NCBI RefSeq assembly: GCF_019429485.1 | Contig: NZ_JAHXZN010000009.1 | Span: forward strand, 89,785-153,784 | Source: Sphingomonas citri | GTDB lineage: Bacteria > Pseudomonadota > Alphaproteobacteria > Sphingomonadales > Sphingomonadaceae | Length of the DNA: 64,000 nt | Direction of reading: 5' to 3' | In this document: positions 7,861 to 16,459 of the stretch, one piece after another | Position numbering within the stretch: position 1 is the stretch's first letter | How the letters are laid out: each line of letters begins with the position of its first letter | Position numbers and translations under genes: made by a program | Notes under the pieces: model-generated | The model's input: only the letters and a program-made list of their open reading frames with translations | Told to the model about the DNA's origin: nothing | The model's database searches: none

Positions 7861-9204
7861 ATGGCTTTGAAGGACATCTTCTCGCGCAGCCGCAAGCCGC
7901 TCGACGGCCCGGAGGCCGGCGCGGCTGGCGACGGCGTGTCGCCGATCGCCTCCGAGCTCGACGGCAACACCGAGACCCGAAAGAAGCAGCGCATGCTCCT
8001 CGCCGGGGTCGGCGCGGTCGGCCTGGTCGCCTCGTCGTTCTGGATCTTCGGCGGTGATGACAGCGCCAAGAAGGTCGACCCCGACAAGCCCGAGCAGGTG
8101 AAGGTCTCGGTCAGCGACATGGCCAACAAGACCCTCTCCGAGCAGGAGTGGATGGCGCTTTCGGAGAACCGCTTCCAGTCGGCCGAGAACCAGCTGAAGA
8201 GCGTCGATGGCACCAACGCGCGGGTAGCGCAGCTCTCGCAGCAGCTCGACGCGATGCGGGCGCAGAACCAGTCGATGACGGCCGATGGCCAGCGTGTGCT
8301 CTCCGCCTATCAGGCCGAGAACGAGCAGCTGCGCCGGCAGGTCAACGAGCGCGCAGCCGCCCCGCCCCCTGTCCCGGCCGGTCCGCAAGCGATGTACGGC
8401 CCGGGCAGCGCCGCGGTGTACGGCCGCGGCGCCGGCGCGCCGCCTGCCGGTCCGGACCTGTCCGCGCCTCGCCTGAGCGAGGTGAAGATGGTCTCGTTCG
8501 GCTCAACCGATCGCGGCACCGCGTCCAAGATCGCCAAGGGCAGCACGGTCTATACCGACAGCCCGAACTACCTGCCCGCGAACAGCTTCGCGACCGCCAA
8601 GGTTATCGTCGGCGTCGACGCCGCGGCGGGCGTGAACAGCCAGACCGACCCGCTGCCGGTCGTGCTGCGCATCACCGGTCCCGCGCGCTCGGTACTGCAG
8701 AACGGCAAGCTGCTCACCACCAAGATCCAGGGCTGCCTCATCAACGGCGCCGCGCGCGGCGAGCTGTCGAGCGAGAAGGTCTACATCAAGCTTCAGAAGA
8801 TGACCTGCCCGCAGCCGGGCGGCCGCTATGCCGAGTCCGAGGTGAAGGGCTTCATCGCCTTCGGCGGCAAGACCGGCGTGCGTGGGCGCGTCGTCAGCCG
8901 CGAGGGCTCGCTGGTGAGCCAAGCCTTCCTCGCCGGGCTCGTCGGCGGGATCGGGCGCGGCTTTGCCGCCAACACCAACATTGCGCTGCAGCCCGGCAAC
9001 GTCGTGCTCGCCAACGGCAAGCGCCAGCAGCTCGGGCTCGGTGACATCGCGCAGGGCGGTGTCGGCAACGGCATCGGCGAGGCCGGCGACATGGTCTCCA
9101 AGTACCTGATCGAGCGCGCCGAGCAGTACCAGCCCATCATCGAGATGCCGACCGGTGTCGACGTCGAGATCGTCTTCCTGGAGGGTGTGTATGTCCGCAA
9201 TTGA
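7861..9204 (+). CDS. traB: Conjugative transfer protein TraB
   Basis: A 447-residue VirB10-like scaffold spanning both membranes. It has a cytoplasmic tail, one membrane segment at about residues 43-62 (MLLAGVGAVGLVASSFWIFG), a coiled-coil stretch (residues 100-160), a proline/glycine-rich linker (PPPVPAGPQAMYGPGS), then the conserved TraB C-terminal domain with TDSPNYLPANSFATAKVIVG, KIQGCLINGAARGELSSEKV and VDVEIVFLEGVYV. The length is normal for the family. It overlaps the next gene by 14 bp. Confidence 0.9.
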   Translation: MALKDIFSRSRKPLDGPEAGAAGDGVSPIASELDGNTETRKKQRMLLAGVGAVGLVASSFWIFGGDDSAKKVDPDKPEQVKVSVSDMANKTLSEQEWMALSENRFQSAENQLKSVDGTNARVAQLSQQLDAMRAQNQSMTADGQRVLSAYQAENEQLRRQVNERAAAPPPVPAGPQAMYGPGSAAVYGRGAGAPPAGPDLSAPRLSEVKMVSFGSTDRGTASKIAKGSTVYTDSPNYLPANSFATAKVIVGVDAAAGVNSQTDPLPVVLRITGPARSVLQNGKLLTTKIQGCLINGAARGELSSEKVYIKLQKMTCPQPGGRYAESEVKGFIAFGGKTGVRGRVVSREGSLVSQAFLAGLVGGIGRGFAANTNIALQPGNVVLANGKRQQLGLGDIAQGGVGNGIGEAGDMVSKYLIERAEQYQPIIEMPTGVDVEIVFLEGVYVRN

Positions 9205-10063
9205 TTACATCGCCTTCTGGCGTCTTCGTCCTCGCTTCATCGCGACCATCGCGGGTTGCGCGGCTATCGTCGGCATCGGTGCCGCAGGTGCTGCGGCCGA
9301 CCTCGGCATCATGTCCCCGTCCAACCAGAAGGTCGCGGCGCTGCTCAAAGCGCGTTTGCCTCGGACTGATGTGTCCAAGGTGGACTGCGGCGTCGTCGAC
9401 GGCCTGTGTGAGGTCACTGCCGGCAGCAATCTCTTCTACGTCGACCACTCGGGCCGCTACCTCATGATCGGCCGGGTCTACGACATGGAGACGCGGCAGG
9501 ACCTCACCGCAACCCGTCTCCTCGAGATCAACCCCGACACGCTCATCGGCGGGGCGGCCAAGGCCAACAACGCGGCCAGCAGCGACGAGGCGCCGCTGAC
9601 GCGCGGAGCCGGCGCGCCGCCCTCTGCACCCGCGGCGCCGCAGCACCTCTCGCTCACGAGCCTGCCGGCGACCGGCGCGATCGTGTGGGGCAAGTCCGCG
9701 GGCAAGACGGTCACCGTCTTCAGCGATTTCCGCTGCGGCTACTGCCGCGCACTATCGAACACGCTGCGGACCATGAACGTGCGCGTCGTCGAGCGACCGA
9801 TCTCGGTGCTCGGCAGCCGCGACCTCGCCAACCAGGTCTATTGCGCAAGGAACCGTGAGGAGGCGCTGCACCAGGCCTACGCCGGCGAGCCGCTGCGCAA
9901 TGCCGGCACCTGCGACACCTCCGGTCTCGATGCCAACGAGAAGTTCGCTCGCGCGCATGGTCTCTCCGGCACGCCCGTCATCGTCCGCTCCGACGGCGCG
10001 ATGATCGAGGGTTACCGGCCCAAGGAGGCGCTCGCTGCCTTCATCGAGGGAGCACGGTCGTGA
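9191..10063 (+). CDS. DsbC-like periplasmic disulfide isomerase
   Basis: A 290-residue thiol-disulfide isomerase. An N-terminal membrane or signal segment is followed by a DsbC-type dimerisation domain (VAALLKARLPRTDVSKVDC, then LFYVDHSGRYLMIGRVYDME) and a thioredoxin-fold domain with the active site C182-G-Y-C185. The cis-Pro loop is at SGTPVIV. It probably folds the Cys-rich transfer proteins TraU, TraN and TraH encoded downstream; F-type systems carry such enzymes (TrbB/DsbC). The ATG at 9191 lies inside the end of traB. Confidence 0.85.
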   Translation: MSAIDYIAFWRLRPRFIATIAGCAAIVGIGAAGAAADLGIMSPSNQKVAALLKARLPRTDVSKVDCGVVDGLCEVTAGSNLFYVDHSGRYLMIGRVYDMETRQDLTATRLLEINPDTLIGGAAKANNAASSDEAPLTRGAGAPPSAPAAPQHLSLTSLPATGAIVWGKSAGKTVTVFSDFRCGYCRALSNTLRTMNVRVVERPISVLGSRDLANQVYCARNREEALHQAYAGEPLRNAGTCDTSGLDANEKFARAHGLSGTPVIVRSDGAMIEGYRPKEALAAFIEGARS

Positions 10064-11109
10064 CGGCTACCAAGCTCGGAGCGCTCGCGCTCATCCTCGC
10101 CGGCACCGGTCTCGCCAGCTGCACGACGCTGGGCGGCAACATAAAGGGCAACTTCTCGTGCATCGCGCCGGACGGCATCTGCGCGCCGAGCTCCACCATC
10201 GACGATCGCGCACTGGCGCTGATCGCCGGCGAGGACGGCGACCGCATGATTACGCCGGCCGGTCCCTATAGCGCGCCGGCGACCGATGATCGCGGCGGCC
10301 AGAGCATGGCTGCCCGCAGCGTCGCGGGCGGCTTCCAGTCGGCCGCCGCTACGCCTGCCCGCAGCCAGGAGCGCGTGCTGCGCATCGTCTTCCCGGCGCA
10401 GATCGACGCCGCTGGGCGCCTGCGCGAGCAGACCGCGATCCATGCCGTGGTCCAGCGCGGCGAGTGGCAGCGTGAGCTTGCCAGCAACGCCGTTGCGACC
10501 ACGCCGGCCGAGGTCGCAAGTGCGGCAGGTGGCGACACGCTCCTCGCAGCGGTCGACCGCGCGGATCCTCCGATCACCGGCGATACGGACATGGGCATGG
10601 ATCCCGACATGCCGAGCGCGGCCGCGGTCGCCGCGGCGCGCGCACCGGTCGATCCGGTCGGCAACATCAAGGACCAGGTCGCCCGCCAGCTCGCGCGCAA
10701 TCCGCGTCGGATGCCGGCCTCGACGACGCCGGTCTATCGTCAGTCGCGTGCGCCGATCGCTGTTCCCGCGGCGCCAACCAGCGGTCGCGCGATCACTCCT
10801 ACGCCGCGCCCTTCCCCAACCGCGCCACAGGCGCGCACGGCCACGACGCAGGCGATCGGCACCCCCAAGCCTGCCACCCCTTCACCTTCCGCGCCTGCTC
10901 GCCCTGCAACAGCGCCAACAGCGACGTCGGCAATCACGGTGCCGACGCACGCCACCCAGGCAGGTCGTACGGCACTCGCGGCGGTAGGCGCCAACCCCGC
11001 GATCCGCGCCGGTCTCGCGCGGGTCGAGCCGGAAGCGCGTGAGGCGGTGAAGGCCAACGGCGTCATCCCGGTGCTGCGCGCCCCCTCGTTCCCCGGAGTG
11101 GATCAATGA
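10060..11109 (+). CDS. traV: TraV lipoprotein
   Basis: Outer-membrane lipoprotein of the T4SS core. Residues 1-21 form a lipoprotein signal with lipobox LASC; then comes the short conserved TraV core with two Cys residues (GNFSCIAPDGICAPSSTIDDRA). The remainder to residue 349 is unusually long and Ala/Pro/Thr-rich (PTATSAITVPTHATQAG), likely a flexible periplasmic arm. The GTG at 10060 overlaps the preceding stop (GTGA). F TraV is about 170 residues, so the C-terminal extension is the odd feature. Confidence 0.82.
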   Translation: MTATKLGALALILAGTGLASCTTLGGNIKGNFSCIAPDGICAPSSTIDDRALALIAGEDGDRMITPAGPYSAPATDDRGGQSMAARSVAGGFQSAAATPARSQERVLRIVFPAQIDAAGRLREQTAIHAVVQRGEWQRELASNAVATTPAEVASAAGGDTLLAAVDRADPPITGDTDMGMDPDMPSAAAVAAARAPVDPVGNIKDQVARQLARNPRRMPASTTPVYRQSRAPIAVPAAPTSGRAITPTPRPSPTAPQARTATTQAIGTPKPATPSPSAPARPATAPTATSAITVPTHATQAGRTALAAVGANPAIRAGLARVEPEAREAVKANGVIPVLRAPSFPGVDQ

Positions 11110-13685
11110 GCTTCCTGAGTGGCCTGCTGGCGACGATCCTTGGCGATAGCGCCAAGCCCGAGGGCGGGCGTCCCGACACCGCGGTGCCGCGGTTCGTCCA
11201 CTGGCTGCCATACCGGAGCTACGATCCGAAGACCCAGATCTTCTACAACAGCGGCACGCGCGGCTTCGTGCTCGAATGCACGCCCATGATGGGCGCGACC
11301 GAGCAGAGCCACGAGATGCTCGCACAGTTCCTGTCTGAGGGCATTCCGACGCCGGGCGCGCTGCAGGTGCATGGCTGGATGAGCCCGCGCATCAGCGAGC
11401 TGCTCTCCAAATGGTATCTGCCGCGTTACTCGGCCGCTGGCGTCTACGAGCGCATGGCCAAGCACCGCACCGACTATCTGCTCGGCGGGGTATGGAGTTC
11501 GCTGTCGACCGCCGCGCCCTTCCACATGCGCAATCATCGCCTAGCGCTCTCCTACTCGACGCCGGAGACCAGCCGAGTTTCCAACGAGGAGATCGTCTCC
11601 GTCATGGAGGGGCTCGCCTCGACGCTGGAGTCGATCGGCGTCCACTCGCGCGCCATGGATCCCAAGGCGCTCATCACGTGGATCGACGACCTGACCTCGC
11701 CAACGACCGCACCGGGTGACGACACGATCACCTATAATCCGTTCGATCCGATCGCCGACCAAGCGGTGCGTCACGACCTTGAGATGAAGATCGAGCCGGA
11801 CCGCATCCTGCTGCGTACCGAACGCTTCCGTCCGACCGGCAAGCTGGTCGATGACGCGCCCGAGATCGGCGAGATCTACCCCGACACGTTCGACGTGCGC
11901 TCCTTCTCGGTGCGCAACCTGCCGCAGCGCTGGGCGCCGTGGGACATGGCCAAGCTCATCGGCGACATGTTCGCCGACAAGCTGCGCATGCCCTGCCCGG
12001 TCTCGACCAACCTGTGCCTCGACTTCCCCGACGCCGAGGCCGAGGGGCAGCGCGCGGGTCGCAAGTTCATGCGCACCACCAGCCTCGCGGACTCCAAGTC
12101 GGCGCGCATGCTGCCGCAGCTGAAGGACCAGTCGGCCGAGTGGAAGTTCGTCAAGGACGAGCTGCGCCAGGGCCGCAAGCTGGTGCAAGCGTTCTACTCG
12201 GTCACCTCGTTCAGCCCCAAGGGCAAGGGGGACTCGAACGAGCGGACGCTGAAATCAGTGTACCGCGCTGCGGGCTGGGACCTGCTCGACGATCGCTATC
12301 TGCAGATCCAGGGCCTGCTCGCCGCGATGCCGATGACGATGGCCAATGGCCTGTCGTTCGACCTCAAGAACATGAAGCGCATGCGCACGGTGCTGACCAC
12401 CACCGCGGCCAGTCTCATGCCGATGCAGGGCGAGTATCTGGGCGGCCACCAGCCGCACCTCATGCTGGTCGGCCGCCGCGGGCAGCCTTTCTTCTGGTCG
12501 CCATTCGAGAACAGCGCCGGCAACCACAATGTCGCGGTGTGCGGTAAGTCGGGCTCGGGTAAGTCGGTCGCACTGCAGGAGCTGTGCGCCTCGATGGTCG
12601 GTGCCGGCGCCAAGGTCGTCGTGATCGACGACGGCCGCTCGTTCGAGCATTCGGCCAAGCTGCAGGGCGGTGCCTTCGTCGAGTTCACGATGGCGTCGGG
12701 CTTCTGCATCAACCCCTTCGCCATGATCGATCCGACGCTCGCGGGGCAGGACGAGGACTACCTCATGGACTGCTTCGCGATGCTGAAAAGCATCGTGAAC
12801 CAGATGGCGCGCCACATCGACAAGCTGAACGACACCGAGCGCGGCCTGATCGACGGCGCGATCAACAAGGTCTGGGCCGAGAAGGGGCGCAGCGGCTGCA
12901 TCGACGATGTGATCGCCGCGCTCGAGGAGACCGGCAATCCGGTCGCGGCCGATCTCGGCATCGCGATGCGGCCGTTCTCGAGTGCTGGCACCTACGGTCG
13001 CTTCTTCACCGGCGACGTCTCGTTCGAGCTCAAGGCGAACCTCACCGTGTTCGAGTTGTCGGATCTGTCCTCGCGCGAGGAGCTGCGCTCGGTCGCGCTG
13101 ACCGCGATCATGTTCATGGCGAGCCAGGCGATGCGCCGTCAGGATCGCTCGGTGCCCAAGGCGCTGCTGCTCGACGAGGCGTGGCAGATGCTCAAGGGCG
13201 GCTCGATGGCCGACTTCATCGAGGCCTATGCGCGCACCTGCCGCAAGTACGGCGCGTCGCTCGTCACCGCCACGCAGAGCATCAACGACTATTACAAGTC
13301 GGATGGCTCCAAGGCGGCGCTGGAGAACAGCGACTGGTTCGTCGTCCTGCAGCAGAAGGCCGAGACGATCGCCGACTTCAAGAAGCACGACCGCTTCGAG
13401 ATGGACGACTACACCGACGCGCTGATGCGCTCGCTGAAGCGCAACGGCGTCGAATATTCCGACGTGCTCATCAAGGGACCGGAATCGATGGCGGTCGGTC
13501 GCCTCGTGCTCGATCCTTATTCGGCGACCGTCTTCTCGTCCTCGCCGCGCACCTTCGCGGCCATCCATGACCTGCTCCATCAGGGTCTCACGATGGAAGA
13601 GGCGATCGAACGAGTCGCCTATCCCGACAACCCCGAGAAATGGAGCGACGTCGCCGACGACCAGCTCCCAATCGCCGCGGAGTGA
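11106..13685 (+). CDS. traC: T4SS ATPase TraC (VirB4-like)
   Basis: A cytoplasmic or membrane-associated ATPase of 859 residues that powers pilus assembly. The N-terminal TraC_F_IV domain is followed by a Walker A at residues 480-487 (GKSGSGKS), FCINPFAMIDPTLAGQDEDY, and a Walker B LLLDEAW with D690/E691, plus the RKYGASLVTATQSINDYY motif. Length matches F TraC. The ATG at 11106 overlaps the traV stop. Confidence 0.95.
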   Translation: MSFLSGLLATILGDSAKPEGGRPDTAVPRFVHWLPYRSYDPKTQIFYNSGTRGFVLECTPMMGATEQSHEMLAQFLSEGIPTPGALQVHGWMSPRISELLSKWYLPRYSAAGVYERMAKHRTDYLLGGVWSSLSTAAPFHMRNHRLALSYSTPETSRVSNEEIVSVMEGLASTLESIGVHSRAMDPKALITWIDDLTSPTTAPGDDTITYNPFDPIADQAVRHDLEMKIEPDRILLRTERFRPTGKLVDDAPEIGEIYPDTFDVRSFSVRNLPQRWAPWDMAKLIGDMFADKLRMPCPVSTNLCLDFPDAEAEGQRAGRKFMRTTSLADSKSARMLPQLKDQSAEWKFVKDELRQGRKLVQAFYSVTSFSPKGKGDSNERTLKSVYRAAGWDLLDDRYLQIQGLLAAMPMTMANGLSFDLKNMKRMRTVLTTTAASLMPMQGEYLGGHQPHLMLVGRRGQPFFWSPFENSAGNHNVAVCGKSGSGKSVALQELCASMVGAGAKVVVIDDGRSFEHSAKLQGGAFVEFTMASGFCINPFAMIDPTLAGQDEDYLMDCFAMLKSIVNQMARHIDKLNDTERGLIDGAINKVWAEKGRSGCIDDVIAALEETGNPVAADLGIAMRPFSSAGTYGRFFTGDVSFELKANLTVFELSDLSSREELRSVALTAIMFMASQAMRRQDRSVPKALLLDEAWQMLKGGSMADFIEAYARTCRKYGASLVTATQSINDYYKSDGSKAALENSDWFVVLQQKAETIADFKKHDRFEMDDYTDALMRSLKRNGVEYSDVLIKGPESMAVGRLVLDPYSATVFSSSPRTFAAIHDLLHQGLTMEEAIERVAYPDNPEKWSDVADDQLPIAAE

Positions 13686-13690
13686 CCCTC

Positions 13691-14050
13691 ATGGCAACGC
13701 ATCCCGATCGCATCGTGCCGCTCTCGCCGCCTCGGCGAGCCGCGCGCACCGATGCCGGCTTCCTGCTCTACTTCGGCCTGCACATGGCGGGCTTCCTCGC
13801 CACCACGCTGCTGATGACGTGGGGCGTGTTCGTCCTCTTCTTCCTCGTGCTGGGCGGCTTCTCGCTCGATGGCATGATGAACCACCTCGAGAACATGACC
13901 AGCCGCTACCTCGCGGCAGGCCCCGCGCGCGTTGACCAGTTCAAGATCACCGTCGGCATCGTCCACATGATCGTGTCGGGCGCGCTCATCTTCTTTCGCC
14001 GTCACGCCATCCTGCCGCGTGACCCGGCCGCCAAGGAGCCGCGCGCATGA
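13691..14050 (+). CDS. Small two-helix membrane protein in the tra operon
   Basis: A 119-residue protein with two hydrophobic segments: residues about 22-50 (LLYFGLHMAGFLATTLLMTW onward) and 87-105 (VGIVHMIVSGALIFF). It sits between traC and trbI with the ATG 5 bases after the traC stop. No named F-type family fits well. By position it is probably an accessory inner-membrane component of the transfer apparatus; the function is unknown. Confidence 0.7.
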   Translation: MATHPDRIVPLSPPRRAARTDAGFLLYFGLHMAGFLATTLLMTWGVFVLFFLVLGGFSLDGMMNHLENMTSRYLAAGPARVDQFKITVGIVHMIVSGALIFFRRHAILPRDPAAKEPRA

Positions 14051-14745
14051 TCGACGATAACGAGATGGGTGCGCCGATCGCGCCTCAGCCTGCCCCCGCG
14101 GCTCCCGCCCCGACACCCGCATCCGCCGCGATCGCGCCCGCACGCCGCGCCGTCTTCGCGGGCTACACCGCGCAGCAGCTGCTCCTCGGCGCGGCTCTTC
14201 TCATCGCGCTGGTCTGGGCGATGTGGATCACCAAGGCGGTGACTGCGGAGAAGCCGCAGCACATCGTCAAGGCGAACCTGTCCAAGCTCGTCGGCGAGTA
14301 CGTCCAGGCACAGGCGCGCAGCGCGACCCCGCCCGAGCAGGTCCAGTCGCAGATGCGGACTTTCATGGCATCGCTCGACGGCGAGCTGCAGCGCCGTGGC
14401 GCGGCTGGCCAGGTGGTGCTCGTCGGCGAGGCCGTGCTCTCCAAGAGCGTGCCCGACATCACGGCCGAAGTTGCCAAGGCGGTCTATGCCTCGGGCGTGA
14501 AGGTGCCGCAGGCGGCCTCGCCGAACCAGATGGGTGCGATGCTGCGCGGCCAGGCACCGATCGCGCCCGTCGCGCCAACCGCTGCACCATCGCCGGTCGA
14601 GCTCGCACAGGCGCCGACTGCCGTATCGCCGGACTCGCCGTTCGGACCGATGCCGACGACCGACGCGGGCGTTGCAGCGCCTGCGCCGGACATGGCGGCT
14701 CAGGGCGCCAGCGTCTCGACCTTCGGTGGTCCCGGTGGCCAGTAA
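14047..14745 (+). CDS. trbI: TrbI-type F-transfer protein
   Basis: A 232-residue protein with a Pro/Ala-rich cytoplasmic tail, one membrane segment at about residues 38-58 (QQLLLGAALLIALVWAMWI) and a periplasmic TrbI domain including the recognisable GQVVLVGEAVLSKSVPDITAEV stretch (split here at residues of that domain near 115-137). F TrbI influences pilus retraction and surface exclusion of pilus outgrowth. The C-terminal 70 residues are an Ala/Pro-rich tail absent from the 128-residue F protein. The ATG overlaps the preceding stop by 4 bp. Confidence 0.75.
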   Translation: MIDDNEMGAPIAPQPAPAAPAPTPASAAIAPARRAVFAGYTAQQLLLGAALLIALVWAMWITKAVTAEKPQHIVKANLSKLVGEYVQAQARSATPPEQVQSQMRTFMASLDGELQRRGAAGQVVLVGEAVLSKSVPDITAEVAKAVYASGVKVPQAASPNQMGAMLRGQAPIAPVAPTAAPSPVELAQAPTAVSPDSPFGPMPTTDAGVAAPAPDMAAQGASVSTFGGPGGQ

Positions 14746-15283
14746 GGCCGCCACCCTCGCCGCGCCGGTCGCCGGCGAGCGCTTCCGGCCGCGCAAGCGG
14801 CTGTGGGCGGGGCTGGGGCTCTTCACGGTTGGCGGACTGGCACTGAATGGCCTGTCGAGCTGGCGCGAGAACCACGCGCTGCTAATCAACTCCTCTCAGT
14901 CGCTGCCTAACTGGGCCTTCGTGATCCACAAGACGGCGACGCCCGCGCGCGGCGAGTACGTGTTCTTCGTGCCGCCCAAGGCGCCGCTCGTGGCGCGCCA
15001 CTTCGGCGCCAAGAAGCAGATGTTCGGCAAGATCGTCTACGGCATGCCCGGCGACTTGGTCGAGCACCGCGGCGCCGATGTCATCGTCGCGGGCAGGCTC
15101 GTTGCGCGCATGAAGCCGGTCAGCAAGTTCGGCGAGCGTCTCGTGCCCGGGCCGACCGGCGTGATCCCGCGCGGCTGCTACTTCGTCGGCAGTCCGCACA
15201 AGGACGGCTTCGACAGCCGCTACGCCGCAATTGGTTACGCCTGCACCGCCGCGATCGTCGGCGTCGGAAAGCCGATCCTGTGA
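14735..15283 (+). CDS. S26-family signal peptidase, conjugation type
   Basis: Membrane peptidase of 182 residues, related to TraF of RP4/LepB-type peptidases, likely processing the prepilin or other transfer proteins. A membrane segment (residues about 22-40) precedes the catalytic Ser56 in NSSQSLPNWAF and the catalytic Lys99 in KIVYGMPGD. A C-terminal GCYFVGSPHKDGFDSRY matches the family's last conserved box. The GTG at 14735 lies 11 bp inside trbI. The next gene overlaps by 4 bp. Confidence 0.85.
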   Translation: MASKAATLAAPVAGERFRPRKRLWAGLGLFTVGGLALNGLSSWRENHALLINSSQSLPNWAFVIHKTATPARGEYVFFVPPKAPLVARHFGAKKQMFGKIVYGMPGDLVEHRGADVIVAGRLVARMKPVSKFGERLVPGPTGVIPRGCYFVGSPHKDGFDSRYAAIGYACTAAIVGVGKPIL

Positions 15284-15918
15284 AGCGCGCGCTCGAGTCC
15301 GTCGCCATTGTGGCGCTGCTCTCGATATCGCTGACCTCGGCGACGCGCGCGCGCGACCACGGCGTGGTCGGCCAGGTTTTTCCGATCGTTGAGCCAGACC
15401 TGCTGGCGACGATCGAGGCCAAGCTGCAGCGCCTGCAGGCGGACGGCGAGTTCGATCGCATGAACGCCGCCTTCGCCAAGCGAACCGAGGCGCGCGTTCG
15501 CCGGCCCAAGCCGGTCGCGGGCATCACACCGGCGTCGGAGGCGCGCACCTGGGCCTACGATCCCACGATCACGATCGAACGCGACGTGCAGGATCAAAAG
15601 GGCAACTACATCGCGCGCCGCGGGCAGACGGTGAACCCGCTCGACTTCACCGCCGTCACGCAGGCGCTCGTCTTCGTCGACGGCGACAACGACGCCGAGA
15701 TGGCTTGGGCGACGGCGACCTACAGCGACCTCAAGGCCAAGATCATCCTCGTGAGCGGCTCGCCCATCGACGAGATGACCCAGCGTCAGCGCCGCTTCTA
15801 CTTCGATCAGGAAGGGCGGCTGACCGGAAAGCTCGGCATCCGCCACACGCCAGCGGTCGCCGTCCAGGACGGCCGGGTCATGAAGCTCTCCGAGATCAAG
15901 CTGAAAGGAAACAGCTGA
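15280..15918 (+). CDS. traW: Conjugative transfer protein TraW
   Basis: Periplasmic pilus assembly protein of 212 residues that works with TrbC and TraU. It has an N-terminal signal (ESVAIVALLSISLTSATRA), a DHGVVGQVFPIVEPDLL opening typical of TraW, and the conserved ending FYFDQEGRLTGKLGIRHTPA with VAVQDGR. The start is a GTG overlapping the upstream stop. Length matches the F protein. Confidence 0.88.
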   Translation: MKRALESVAIVALLSISLTSATRARDHGVVGQVFPIVEPDLLATIEAKLQRLQADGEFDRMNAAFAKRTEARVRRPKPVAGITPASEARTWAYDPTITIERDVQDQKGNYIARRGQTVNPLDFTAVTQALVFVDGDNDAEMAWATATYSDLKAKIILVSGSPIDEMTQRQRRFYFDQEGRLTGKLGIRHTPAVAVQDGRVMKLSEIKLKGNS

Positions 15919-16190
15919 TGCCACTTTGGCTCGAGATGATGAAGACGCCGATGGCCGCGCCGGAGACGGACGAGCTGCGCGGCATGCGCCGGACCTTCCA
16001 GGTGCTCTGCGTAGCATCCGCACTCGGCGTGCTTTCGATCAGCACACTGGTGCAGCTGTTCGGTCGGCCGGCTTCGTTCGTGGTGGCCGCCCTGCTCGCG
16101 GTGACGGCACTCCACACGACGCTCTACGTGTTTCGGAAGAACCGCGCGGACAACGCGTTCCTCGCGGCCGCGGTGTCGGAGGAGGTGTGA
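15918..16190 (+). CDS. Small membrane protein in the tra operon
   Basis: A 90-residue protein with two hydrophobic helices: about residues 29-45 (VLCVASALGVLSISTLVQLF) and 52-70. The ATG overlaps the traW stop by one base and follows AAAGGAAACAGC. I recognise no family. Coupling to traW and to the next small gene suggests a transfer role. Confidence 0.65.
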   Translation: MPLWLEMMKTPMAAPETDELRGMRRTFQVLCVASALGVLSISTLVQLFGRPASFVVAALLAVTALHTTLYVFRKNRADNAFLAAAVSEEV

Positions 16191-16459
16191 GCAAGCGTCT
16201 CCCATCCGACGGCGATGCTGGCGCCAAGCGACTGCGCGGTTTCGAGGCGCTCGTCGTCGGCCTAGAATGGCTCACCGTTGCGCACCTCTTCTTGGTTTGC
16301 GCCTTCCTCCTGCGCGTCATTGCTGAGCGCCTAGGCTTAGCATCCCCCAACGTCACCACGGGCGGTATAGTCTCCATGGGCATGCGCGCCGCTGTGCTGC
16401 TCGGGGCGTATCTCTGGGCGCGTCGTCGCCTGGCCGCTGAGCGGAGCGCCCGGTCGTGA
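16187..16459 (+). CDS. Small membrane protein in the tra operon
   Basis: A 90-residue protein starting at a GTG that overlaps the previous stop (GTGA). It has two hydrophobic segments (WLTVAHLFLVCAFLLRVIA and GIVSMGMRAAVLLGAYLWA) and a basic C-terminal tail. Together with the preceding gene it forms a pair of small bitopic/polytopic proteins between traW and traU. The function is unknown. Confidence 0.6.
   Translation: MSKRLPSDGDAGAKRLRGFEALVVGLEWLTVAHLFLVCAFLLRVIAERLGLASPNVTTGGIVSMGMRAAVLLGAYLWARRRLAAERSARS

Noticed and set aside
6955..8388. 477-residue minus-strand frame opposite traK/traB
   Set aside because: Same reasons: Arg/Leu/Asp-rich antisense shadow without ribosome site or recognisable domain.
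12255..13580. 441-residue minus-strand frame opposite traC
   Set aside because: Antisense of a conserved ATPase; composition is that of a shadow frame.
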